DNA of 64,000 nt from assembly GCF_018399035.1 (NCBI RefSeq), contig NZ_CP073760.1:2980001-3044000 (forward strand). The letters run 5' to 3'. A program made the position numbers and the translations under genes. Under the pieces are notes generated by a model. That model searched no databases. It saw only the letters and a program-made list of their open reading frames with translations, and was not told the origin of the DNA. Position 1 is the stretch's first letter. Every line of letters starts with the position of its first letter. This document shows, piece after piece, positions 48,319 to 55,982 of this stretch. This stretch comes from Thiocapsa sp. (GTDB taxonomy: Bacteria > Pseudomonadota > Gammaproteobacteria > Chromatiales > Chromatiaceae).

Positions 48319-48595
48319 GGCCGACCTCCTCGATCATCAAGACATCCTCGAACCTTGGATTGAACATGCCCAGCTGATCCCTGGCCTTGCGCTCGACCCG
48401 AACGTGCGTCGAGAGGGCAGCCTCCTCGAGACGCAGCCGATTCCACTCCACATCGACGGCGTCGCGCTGGGCACGCAGCTCCTGCAAGTGGCCGAAATGG
48501 ATTCGCGTCTGATACTTGGTGTACACCACGGCGATCGCCGAGAGGGTCACGGCCAAGGCCAATCCGACCAAAATCCAAAGCGGGCGGGCGCTCAT
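48305..48595 (-). CDS. ftsL: Cell division protein FtsL
   Basis: A 96-residue bitopic protein: short N-terminus, membrane helix LWILVGLALAVTLSAIAVVY, then a periplasmic coiled coil (HLQELRAQRDAVDVEWNRLR). FtsL pairs with FtsB and activates FtsWI. ATG 48595 overlaps the rsmH stop by four bases. Position, size and layout define it better than sequence, which is poorly conserved in this family. Confidence 0.93.
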   Translation of the reverse strand: MSARPLWILVGLALAVTLSAIAVVYTKYQTRIHFGHLQELRAQRDAVDVEWNRLRLEEAALSTHVRVERKARDQLGMFNPRFEDVLMIEEVGRVYP

Positions 48596-49530
48596 GCGAG
48601 ACGCTCCGCGACACGCATGATGGCGCTGCGTGCACGTGGATTGGACGCGACCTCGGCGGGCGAAGGACGCACCGGCTTGCCGAGGATGCGCAAACGCCCG
48701 AGCGATTCCTCCGCGGTCACCGGCAGGCCCTTCGGCAGGACGGGACCGCGCGCCTCCGTGCGCATGAAACGCTTCACGATACGGTCCTCCAGGGAGTGAA
48801 AACTGATGACGACGAGCCGTCCGGAGTGAGCCAAGAGGTCGCAGGATTGGCGCAGGCAATCCTGAATCTCATCGAGCTCGTCGTTGATCCGGATGCGCAG
48901 GGCCTGGAAGGTCCGTGTTGCCGGGTGCTTGCCGGGCTCGCGCGTCGGCACCGACCGCGCGACCAAGGCGGCGAGCTGGGTTGTTGTCGTCAAGGGGCTC
49001 TCGCTGCGCTGCGCGACGACATTGCGCGCGATCCGTTTGGCGAAACGCTCCTCGCCGAAGTCGAACAGGACCTTGACGATCTCGGCCTCGGACGCACGGG
49101 ACAGCCATTGCGCCGCCGATTCGCCGCGCGTGGGGTCCATTCTCAGATCCAGCGGACCTTCGGAGGAAAAACTGAAACCGCGCTCCGCCGTATCGAGCTG
49201 AGGCGAGGACACCCCGAAATCCAACAGCAGGCCGCAGAGGTTGCCCTGGACGCCGATGTGCGCGAGCAGCTCGGCGATCGAGCCGAAGCGCCCGGACACC
49301 ATCGTGAAGCGCCGATCGGTGCTCGCAAGCTCGCGCCCCGCGGAAACCGCCTCGGGATCACGATCGATCGCGATCAGTCGACCGGTCTCGCCGAGGCGCT
49401 CCAGAACGGCACGACTGTGCCCGCCGCGCCCGAAGGTGCCGTCGACATAGATGCCGTTCGGATCCACGACCAAGGCATGCACGCTCTCCTCCAGCAGAAC
49501 CGGCAGATGTTGTTGCTCAATCAAAGGCAC
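48592..49530 (-). CDS. rsmH: 16S rRNA (cytosine-1402-N4)-methyltransferase RsmH
   Basis: RsmH (MraW) methylates N4 of C1402. The 312-residue product has HLPVLLEESVHALVV, the SAM loop YVDGTFGRGGHSRAVL, LLLDFGVSSPQLDTAERGFSF and VISFHSLEDRIVKRFM. GTG 49530 is chosen because it gives the family N-terminus (VPLIEQQHLPVLLEE) and lies two bases after the mraZ stop; the longer frame to 49635 would overlap mraZ. Second gene of the dcw operon. Confidence 0.96.
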   Translation of the reverse strand: MPLIEQQHLPVLLEESVHALVVDPNGIYVDGTFGRGGHSRAVLERLGETGRLIAIDRDPEAVSAGRELASTDRRFTMVSGRFGSIAELLAHIGVQGNLCGLLLDFGVSSPQLDTAERGFSFSSEGPLDLRMDPTRGESAAQWLSRASEAEIVKVLFDFGEERFAKRIARNVVAQRSESPLTTTTQLAALVARSVPTREPGKHPATRTFQALRIRINDELDEIQDCLRQSCDLLAHSGRLVVISFHSLEDRIVKRFMRTEARGPVLPKGLPVTAEESLGRLRILGKPVRPSPAEVASNPRARSAIMRVAERLA

Positions 49531-49532
49531 AC

Positions 49533-49988
49533 TCAAAGCGTCAAGGAACCGAGCCCGGCTGCCGTCGCCAACTCTCCGATACCTGCATCGCCGAGCGCCG
49601 CTTCGTTGCGCGCATTCCACGCAGGCTCGTCCCAAAGCTCGAACTTCGAGCCCTGACCGACGAAGGCGACACGCTTGTCCAGCGAGGCGAAATCACGCAG
49701 GTACTGCGGCAGCAGGATGCGACCCTGAGCGTCCATCTCGACCTCCTGTGCGTTGCCGATATAGAGACGCTGGATTGCACGGGCCGTGTTGTCGAACGCG
49801 GGAAGCGCGGCGAGCTTTGCCTCGATCAGCTCCCACTCGGGCTCCGGGTACAGCAGGAGGCAGCGGTCGCGATCGACGGTGACGACGAGTTGGGAGTTGC
49901 ACGACGACTGCAGCCGCTCGCGGTATTTTGCAGGAACCGCAAGACGCCCTTTGACGTCGAGATTGACGATGAAGACCCCCCGAAACAC
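49533..49988 (-). CDS. mraZ: Transcriptional regulator MraZ
   Basis: MraZ is the AbrB-fold repressor of the dcw operon. The 151-residue product has the duplicated SpoVT/AbrB pattern: MFRGVFIVNLDVKGRLAVPAKYRE and the second copy VEMDAQGRILLPQYLRDFA with the DxxGR motif in each. Start is GTG 49988. It heads the cluster; its own promoter and TGGGG boxes lie just upstream (50027-50088), consistent with autoregulation. Confidence 0.97.
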   Translation of the reverse strand: MFRGVFIVNLDVKGRLAVPAKYRERLQSSCNSQLVVTVDRDRCLLLYPEPEWELIEAKLAALPAFDNTARAIQRLYIGNAQEVEMDAQGRILLPQYLRDFASLDKRVAFVGQGSKFELWDEPAWNARNEAALGDAGIGELATAAGLGSLTL

Positions 49989-50026
49989 GGCCGACCCCCG
50001 TGGTGACTTGCGCCAGGCGACTCCTT

Positions 50027-50049
50027 CCCCAATTCCCCACTTTCCCCCA
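50027..50049 (-). promoter_or_regulatory. Candidate MraZ operator (TGGGG boxes)
   Basis: On the minus strand three TGGGG copies occur at 50045-50049, 50035-50039 and 50027-50031. The first two are 10 bases apart, the spacing of known MraZ boxes; the third is only 8 away. They lie downstream of the -10 hexamer, so MraZ bound there would block transcription of the dcw operon. Confidence 0.6.
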
Positions 50050-50059
50050 CTTGAGCCTC

Positions 50060-50088
50060 ATCTTAGAGCCGCCCAAGGGGATCGTCAA
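50060..50088 (-). promoter_or_regulatory. Sigma70 promoter of the dcw operon (Pmra)
   Basis: TTGACG (50083-50088, minus strand) and TAAGAT (50060-50065) are separated by exactly 17 bp. The spacing and location, immediately upstream of the MraZ boxes, make this the best promoter in the window. The region 50089-50280 upstream has no other feature. Confidence 0.75.
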
Positions 50089-50289
50089 GGTAATGCGCGC
50101 CTTTAATTCTTGACAGACAGCAACTTAGATGCGGTGCTCCAAGCGCAACATAACCTCGCGGAATGCATTTGTTTTCATGCAGCTAAAGGGTAAAGCTGAA
50201 GAGGTTTACAGGAGAGTCTCGAACGACGGCGACGCGGCAGTCCGACTTCCGTCGGTCGGATCCGCGGTAGGGTCGCGGGAAGGATCTGG

Positions 50290-50658
50290 GAGCCGGCCTA
50301 TAAGCCGGGTTCTGTCGAGGACAGCCATTCATCTGGGACGTACGTCACCGTACGCCTCGAGCGACCTACCCGGGAGCACGCGCGGGCCGCGCGCTGCAGC
50401 ACAGGGCTGCATGCCCCCCTATTTGGTCTTGCTCCGGGTGGGGTTTACCCTGCCGCTGCTGTTGCCACCAGCGCGGTGCGCTCTTACCGCACCATTTCAC
50501 CCTTACCTCCCGTCACGAAGACGGGATCGGCGGTATCTTTTCTGTGGCACTTTCCGTGGACTTGCGCCCCCCAGGCGTTACCTGGCACCCTGCCCTACGG
50601 AGCCCGGACTTTCCTCCCTCGCCGCGAACGGCGAGCGCGGCTGTCCGGCCGACTCCCA
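50290..50658 (-). ncRNA. rnpB: RNase P RNA (class A)
   Basis: On the minus strand the sequence from 50658 reads GGGAGTCGGCCGGACAG and then GAGGAAAGTCCGGGCTCC, the universal CR-I core, with GGTAAGGGTGAAATGGTGCG and AGAGCGCACC characteristic of the bacterial RNA in the middle. It ends near 50290 with ACAGAACCCGGCTTATAGGC, the conserved 3' helix (P1/P4 partner). About 369 nt, normal for the class. Exact ends are estimated from the pairing. Open frames crossing this region on the plus strand are spurious. Confidence 0.95.
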
Positions 50659-50665
50659 GAAAGCA

Positions 50666-50671
50666 AGTATA
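50666..50671 (-). promoter_or_regulatory. -10 element of the rnpB promoter
   Basis: TATACT on the minus strand, seven to eight bases before the expected 5' end of RNase P RNA. No convincing -35 is visible at 16-18 bp, so only the -10 is called. Confidence 0.5.
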
Positions 50672-50729
50672 GCGCCAATCGGGGCTTCCGGTCTCGGTCG
50701 ATCGTGAACGCGTTTCGCGCCGTCACGGC

Positions 50730-51614
50730 TCACCCCTCGTTGTCCGGCGCGGCGATACCCTCGGCGCCTTGACCCAAATCCAGCTCGAGGCCGAGCCGGT
50801 AGAGCGCATTCTTCTTGACGCCGGTCAGGCGCGCCGCGATCGCCACGGCTTGCGCCAGCGGCAGGGTCTCGGCGAGGATGCGCAGAACCCGCTCCGCCTC
50901 CGCCCGATCCGGATCGGTTGTATCGGCGTTTCCCTCGACCAGGACGACCAGCTCGCCGAGGCGCTGCTCGGCGTCGGCCTCGAGGCGCTGCGCCAACTCG
51001 GACGCGGTGCCGGCGAGGAAGGTCTCGAAGTGTTTGGTCAGCTCGCGCGCCAGCACCAGGCGCCGTGTCTCGCCCAAGGCTTCGCCGAGATCGCGCAGGG
51101 TGGCGAGGATCCGCTTGCCGCTCTCGTAGAGGATCAGTGTGCCCCGCTCGTCGGTGAGCTCGCCGAGCCAGGCAAGGCGCTGCGATCGGGTGCGCGGGGG
51201 AAATCCGACGAACAAGAAGCGGTCGCTCGGCAAACCCGCCGCCGAGAGGGCGCAGATGGCGGCATTGGCGCCCGGCACCGGGACAACGGTCAGCCCCCGC
51301 TCGCGCGCCGCGGCCACGAGGCTGAACCCGGGATCGCTGATCAGCGGCGTACCCGCATCGGAGACGAGTGCGACGCTCCGGCCGGTCTCGATCTCGGCCA
51401 GGAGCCGAGGCGCAACACTGGCCTCGTTGTGGTCGTGATAGGCCACGAGCTTGGACGAGATGCCGAAATGGGTCAGCAACCGAAGCGTCTGGCGGGTATC
51501 CTCCGCCGCGATCAAATCGACCTCGCTCAACACCTTACGTGCCCGATCGGTCATGTCTCCGAGATTGCCGATCGGCGTGGCGACCACGTATAGTATCCCT
51601 GTTGACTGCTGCAC
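50730..51614 (-). CDS. rsmI: 16S rRNA (cytidine-1402-2'-O)-methyltransferase RsmI
   Basis: RsmI completes modification of C1402, the same nucleotide as RsmH. The 294-residue tetrapyrrole-methylase-fold protein has GILYVVATPIGNLGDMTD, AEDTRQTLRLLTHFGI, LVSDAGTPLISDPGF and VPVPGANAAICALSAAGLPS. GTG 51614 is chosen because GGGAGG precedes it; TTG 51626 would add four residues. It is divergent from lpoA, as in E. coli. Confidence 0.96.
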   Translation of the reverse strand: MQQSTGILYVVATPIGNLGDMTDRARKVLSEVDLIAAEDTRQTLRLLTHFGISSKLVAYHDHNEASVAPRLLAEIETGRSVALVSDAGTPLISDPGFSLVAAARERGLTVVPVPGANAAICALSAAGLPSDRFLFVGFPPRTRSQRLAWLGELTDERGTLILYESGKRILATLRDLGEALGETRRLVLARELTKHFETFLAGTASELAQRLEADAEQRLGELVVLVEGNADTTDPDRAEAERVLRILAETLPLAQAVAIAARLTGVKKNALYRLGLELDLGQGAEGIAAPDNEG

Positions 51615-51647
51615 CCTGCCTCCCAATGTCTCGAACCGGAACGGATC

Positions 51648-53492
51648 ATGCCCAAGAATCGCGTTGACCGCCGTCCCTTGTCCACCTCGATCACAGTCAT
51701 CGCTCTACTCGCTGCCGTTTCACTGGCCGGATGTGCGATCGATCCGGTCCGGGACGAGGCGCGCCTGCTGGCGCCGGTGGCAGGGGAGCCGCTGAGGCAA
51801 GCCGATGCGCTCGCCGCCCAAGGTCAGGCGGATGCGGCAGCCAAGGCCTATCTGGACATCGCCAAGGGAGCAACGCCGCCCGCACGCGAGCAACTCCAGT
51901 TGAAGGCGGCGCGCGCCTATCTGTCCGCAGGCGACACCCGGCAGGCACAGCAGACCATCGGCGAGGTCTCGCGCCCGGCGCTCACCATCGGGCAGCGCGA
52001 GCAGCTCCTGCTGATCGAGGCGGATCTCGCACTCCTGGACGGACGCCCCAAGGATGCGATCTCGCGGCTTGAGTCTATGCAAGTCCAAACCTTGCCGAAG
52101 GATTTGAAGATTCAACGGCTCGGCACACTCGCCGCCGCCCAGCGTCTCGCCAACGACCCCGTCGCATCGGCCGAGTCGCTGAGCGCGCTCGATCGGTTGC
52201 TCGACAACGAGGATGCACGTCTACTCAATCAGGTCTCGCTGATCACGACCTTGAGCGCACTGAGCAGCGAAGAACTGCGCACACTCGCACGCGGCGGAAG
52301 CGGAACCCCGAAAGGCTGGGCTGAGATCGCACTCCTGGCGCACGATGCAGGCGCGGATCCTGCGACATTCCTGACCCGCTATCGCCAGGAGCACTCCAGA
52401 CGACTCGGCCATCCCGCCCATCCGAGGTTGGCCGAGGCGTATGTCAAGTTCCTGTCCGGGGGATACGCCTCGGGCGACAGCGTGTCGGTCATGCTCCCGC
52501 GCGGGGGACGCTTCGCGGGCGCCGCCACATCGGTGAAGGAGGGCATCGAGGCCGCCGGCCGAGCCGACAGCAGCGGCAACCGACCGACGCTTGATTTCAT
52601 CGACAGCAGCCAAACGGAGCGCGCACGCGCCCTTCACGCGAAGGCCGTGGAGGCCGGCGCAGACTATGTGATCGGCCCGCTCGCGAAGGAATCCGTGGAC
52701 AGCCTCGCGGCCGGCCCCGCACTCGCGGTGCCGACGCTGGCCCTGAATCAGACGACCCGCGACAGCCAGCCCGCGGCGAATCTCTTTCAGTTCTCGCTCT
52801 CGCCCGAGAACGAGGCGGCGGAGGTCGCCAACAAGGCCGCCGCGATGGGTCTGAAGCGCGCCGCCGTGTTGTATCCGGAAGGACCGTGGGGGGCTCGTCT
52901 GGCCAGTGCATTCCGCAACCAGTGGCGCCGACTCGGTGGAACACTGGAGGCTGAAGCCGTCTACAACCCGACGGCGCGGAGCTTCGAGAAGACGGTGGCC
53001 ACCCTGCTCGGCGACTCGCAGGCGGATGTCCTCTTCCTGGTCGCAACCAACGAGCTCGCGCACAAGCTGTATCCGCAGATCCGGCTGAGCCGATCGTCGG
53101 TGACGGTGATGTCCACCTCGCACGTCTACTCCGGCGTCTTCGATCCGGCCCGCGACCGGGTGCTGGCAGGTCTGTATTTCGTCGATATCCCATGGATGCT
53201 GAACAGTCGCGCAGAGGGTGCTCTGTCGCGGCGGCGCTTGAGCGGATCCTCGTTCGAGGTCGCCAATCCGCTGGCCCGCCTGTACGCGATGGGGATCGAC
53301 GCCTACCGAATCGCCCCGCGACTGCCCGCGCTGGCGAAAAGTCCGGGGGCCTTTTATCCGGGGCAAACCGGCGGCCTCTCTGTTGACTCGCTGGGCCGCA
53401 TCCAGCGCCAGCTCGCGCTCGGACGCTTCGGCGAGACGGGCGTGCTCGAGGCGGGGGAACGATCCGACACGCCGGCCTCGGAGACCCTTTGA
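51648..53492 (+). CDS. lpoA: Penicillin-binding protein activator LpoA (LppC)
   Basis: LpoA is an outer-membrane lipoprotein that stimulates PBP1A. The 614-residue product has a lipoprotein signal (VIALLAAVSLAGC, Cys near residue 29), an N-terminal TPR-like helical half and a C-terminal periplasmic-binding-protein half (VSVMLPRGGRFAGAATSVKEG, DYVIGPLAKESVDSL, LAVPTLALNQTT, MSTSHVYSGVFDPARDRVL). Position between rsmI and yraN matches E. coli. Start ATG 51648. Confidence 0.92.
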   Translation: MPKNRVDRRPLSTSITVIALLAAVSLAGCAIDPVRDEARLLAPVAGEPLRQADALAAQGQADAAAKAYLDIAKGATPPAREQLQLKAARAYLSAGDTRQAQQTIGEVSRPALTIGQREQLLLIEADLALLDGRPKDAISRLESMQVQTLPKDLKIQRLGTLAAAQRLANDPVASAESLSALDRLLDNEDARLLNQVSLITTLSALSSEELRTLARGGSGTPKGWAEIALLAHDAGADPATFLTRYRQEHSRRLGHPAHPRLAEAYVKFLSGGYASGDSVSVMLPRGGRFAGAATSVKEGIEAAGRADSSGNRPTLDFIDSSQTERARALHAKAVEAGADYVIGPLAKESVDSLAAGPALAVPTLALNQTTRDSQPAANLFQFSLSPENEAAEVANKAAAMGLKRAAVLYPEGPWGARLASAFRNQWRRLGGTLEAEAVYNPTARSFEKTVATLLGDSQADVLFLVATNELAHKLYPQIRLSRSSVTVMSTSHVYSGVFDPARDRVLAGLYFVDIPWMLNSRAEGALSRRRLSGSSFEVANPLARLYAMGIDAYRIAPRLPALAKSPGAFYPGQTGGLSVDSLGRIQRQLALGRFGETGVLEAGERSDTPASETL

Positions 53493-53887
53493 GCGGCGAC
53501 ACCCGTCGCCCGTCCTCGGGGACGACCGGCAAGGCAGCCGGAACCCGGGGTGTCGGCGACGCCAAGGAGCGGCTCGCCGAGGACTATCTGAAACGCCGAC
53601 ATCTGCAACCCGTTGCACGCAATCACCGCTGCCGCTTCGGCGAGATCGACCTGGTGATGCGTGACGGTCCGACCCTGGTCTTCGTCGAGGTTCGTTACCG
53701 ACGCTCGGACCGCTTCGGATCCCCGGCCGAGACGGTCGACCGACGCAAACAACAGCGTTTGACGGCTGCCGCGAGCCATTATCTTCAAGCTCACCCGACC
53801 CTGTTACCCTGTCGATTCGATGTGGTCGCGGTCAGTGGCGCAGACCGAATCGAGTGGATCAAAAATGCCTTTGCCGTTGAATCCTAA
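53489..53887 (+). CDS. yraN: YraN/UPF0102 endonuclease-like protein
   Basis: A 132-residue protein of the UPF0102 family with GDAKERLAEDYLKRRHLQ, CRFGEIDLVMRDGPTLVFVEVRYR (active-site-like D and ExR) and the C-terminal SHYLQAHPTLLPCRFDVVA. Distantly related to Holliday-junction endonucleases; function unknown. Start TTG 53489 overlaps the lpoA stop. In E. coli diaA follows, but here the next gene is the BON lipoprotein. Confidence 0.9.
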   Translation: MSGDTRRPSSGTTGKAAGTRGVGDAKERLAEDYLKRRHLQPVARNHRCRFGEIDLVMRDGPTLVFVEVRYRRSDRFGSPAETVDRRKQQRLTAAASHYLQAHPTLLPCRFDVVAVSGADRIEWIKNAFAVES

Positions 53888-54551
53888 ATCCCCCTTCAGT
53901 CGCCTCATGCGGACGCCGCTCGATCAGATCGGCGCGGTCGTGCGCTCGATCAGGCGACAACGGCGCACCGCAGCGGCCCTGTTGCTGCTCGGTGCGACGC
54001 TCCTGTCCGGCTGCGCGCCGATGATTTTCGGCGCAGCCGCCGTCGGTACCGCTGCGACGATCCACGACCGACGCCCGGCGAACGTGATCCTCGACGATCA
54101 GCAGATCGAGCTGGAGGCGATGACCGCCTTGCTGCGCAACGCCGATGTCAGGGACCGCTCGCAGATCTCGGCGACCAGCTACAACCGCACCCTTCTGCTC
54201 ACCGGCAATGCCGACACGGCCGAGGTGGGACAGGAGGCCGCAGCGCTGGTGAGCCGCATCGGCAAGGTGCAACGGGTCGTCGACGAGGTCAGGGTCGGCC
54301 CGCGACTCGACATCAGGCGTCAGGCCGAAGACACCTTCATCACCGGCCGCGTCAAGACGGATTTGATCGGCGTGCGGCTGCCCGGATTCGACCCGACCCG
54401 GGTCAAGGTGGTCACGAACGACGGCGTGGTCTTCCTGATGGGTCTGGTCAGCCCGGCGGAAGCGGATGCCGCGGCGGAAAGGGCCAGTTACGTCCCGGGC
54501 GTCAAACGTGTGGTGAAGCTCTTCGAGTATGTCGACGACACCAACACCTGA
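53865..54551 (+). CDS. dolP: BON-domain lipoprotein DolP (YraP)
   Basis: DolP is an outer-membrane lipoprotein that localises to the division site and supports envelope integrity. The 228-residue product has a lipobox (LLGATLLSGC), then two BON domains (MTALLRNADVRDRSQISATS ... TGNADTAEVGQEAAAL and FITGRVKTDLIGVRLPG ... VFLMGLVSPAEADAAAE). ATG 53865 overlaps yraN; ATG 53907 is a possible later start that keeps the signal. diaA, usually between yraN and dolP, is missing. It overlaps glcD by 23 bases. Confidence 0.88.
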   Translation: MPLPLNPKSPFSRLMRTPLDQIGAVVRSIRRQRRTAAALLLLGATLLSGCAPMIFGAAAVGTAATIHDRRPANVILDDQQIELEAMTALLRNADVRDRSQISATSYNRTLLLTGNADTAEVGQEAAALVSRIGKVQRVVDEVRVGPRLDIRRQAEDTFITGRVKTDLIGVRLPGFDPTRVKVVTNDGVVFLMGLVSPAEADAAAERASYVPGVKRVVKLFEYVDDTNT

Positions 54552-55956
54552 GCTGTCGCCGGGGTTCCTGCAAAGTCTCGCACGGATCGCCGGGGTCGGG
54601 CGCCTGCTCACGGATCCGGCCGATTGCTGGCCCTATGGATACGACAACAGCAGACTCCACGCACTGCCTCGTGGGGTCGTGTTCGCCGCCGACGAGGCGC
54701 AGATCATGGGGCTGGTCGTGCTTTGCCGCGACGCGGGCGTTCCGCTCGTCGCGCGGGGGCGCGGGACCGGCACCACCGGGGCGACGGTTCCGGACCAGGG
54801 CGGCATCGTGCTCTCCTTCGAGCGCATGGACGCCATTCTGCGCATCGCACCGGAGGATCGCCTCGCCGTCGTGCAGCCCGGGGTGCTCAACGAGCAGCTC
54901 CAGCAGGCCGTCGGCGCCTTCGGGTTCTTCTGGCCGCCGGATCCCACCAGTGCGGCGAGCTGCACCGTCGGCGGGAATCTCGCCTACAACTCGGCGGGGC
55001 CGCGGGCGGTCAAGTACGGGACGCCGCGCGACAATACGCTCGGACTCACCGCGATCAGCGGTCGCGGCGAGCGACTGCGCACCGGTGTTCTCACGACCAA
55101 AGGCGTGGTCGGCTACGACCTCACCCGGCTTATCATCGGCTCGGAGGGCACCCTCGCCCTGATTACCGAAGCCACGCTGAAGCTCACGCCCCTGCCCGAG
55201 GCCAAGCGCACGCTGCGTGCGGCCTATGCGAACATCCACGCGGCGGCAGCTGCCGTCTCGGCAATCATGGCGCAGCCCGTGATCCCCTGCGCCCTGGAGA
55301 TCATGGACGCCGCGGCGATCCGCACCGTCCGGCGCCATGCCGGGCTCGACCTACCCGAGGGCGTCGGCGCGCTGTTGATGATCGAGGTCGACGGACCCGC
55401 CGCCTGTATCGATCAGTCCGTCACTGCGGTCGCCGCAGCCGCCCGCCATGCCGGCCTGATCGAGCTGAGGCGCGCCGAGTCGGCCGCGGAGGTCGCCGCG
55501 CTCTGGAAGACCCGCAAGGCGCTCTCACCGGCCTTGCGCCATATCGCGCCGAAAAAGATCAACGAGGATGTGGTCGTTCCGGTCTCGCGCATGGGCGATC
55601 TCATCGAGGGCCTCGAGCGGCTCTCCCGAGAGAGCGGCGTGCAGATCGTGAACTTCGGTCATGCGGGCAACGGCAACATCCATGTGAATCTCTTGATCGA
55701 CCCGGACGACCCCGCCGCCGTCGAGAGCGCACAGCAATGTCTGGATGCGATGTTCTCGCTCGTGCTGCGGCTCGGCGGCACGCTCTCGGGCGAGCACGGC
55801 ATCGGGATCGCCAAGCGTGACTTCGTCGACCGCGAGATCGAGGCGCCCGTGCTCGCACTCATGCGCGACATCAAGCGCCAATTCGATCCGGCCGGGATCC
55901 TCAATCCCGGTAAAGGCTTTCCGCAAAGCGCCGAGCGCACTGCAACAGATCGCTGA
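54529..55956 (+). CDS. glcD: FAD-linked glycolate/lactate oxidase subunit GlcD
   Basis: A 475-residue FAD_binding_4 / FAD-oxidase_C protein: RGRGTGTTGATVPDQGG (FAD loop), ASCTVGGNLAYNSAGPRAVK, LIIGSEGTLALITEATLK, then FGHAGNGNIHVNLLID and GGTLSGEHGIGIAK with the metal/active-site His residues. GlcD is the catalytic subunit of glycolate oxidase, with GlcE and GlcF. Here GlcE lies at the other end of the window on the opposite strand. A D-lactate dehydrogenase role is an alternative. Start ATG 54529 overlaps dolP. Confidence 0.85.
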   Translation: MSTTPTPELSPGFLQSLARIAGVGRLLTDPADCWPYGYDNSRLHALPRGVVFAADEAQIMGLVVLCRDAGVPLVARGRGTGTTGATVPDQGGIVLSFERMDAILRIAPEDRLAVVQPGVLNEQLQQAVGAFGFFWPPDPTSAASCTVGGNLAYNSAGPRAVKYGTPRDNTLGLTAISGRGERLRTGVLTTKGVVGYDLTRLIIGSEGTLALITEATLKLTPLPEAKRTLRAAYANIHAAAAAVSAIMAQPVIPCALEIMDAAAIRTVRRHAGLDLPEGVGALLMIEVDGPAACIDQSVTAVAAAARHAGLIELRRAESAAEVAALWKTRKALSPALRHIAPKKINEDVVVPVSRMGDLIEGLERLSRESGVQIVNFGHAGNGNIHVNLLIDPDDPAAVESAQQCLDAMFSLVLRLGGTLSGEHGIGIAKRDFVDREIEAPVLALMRDIKRQFDPAGILNPGKGFPQSAERTATDR

Positions 55957-55982
55957 ACCGACACCAAGTCTACCGGTACCGG

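Noticed and set aside
50129..50707. Open frames across the RNase P RNA
   Set aside because: The region is a structured RNA with conserved core elements on the minus strand; the frames have no protein-like features.
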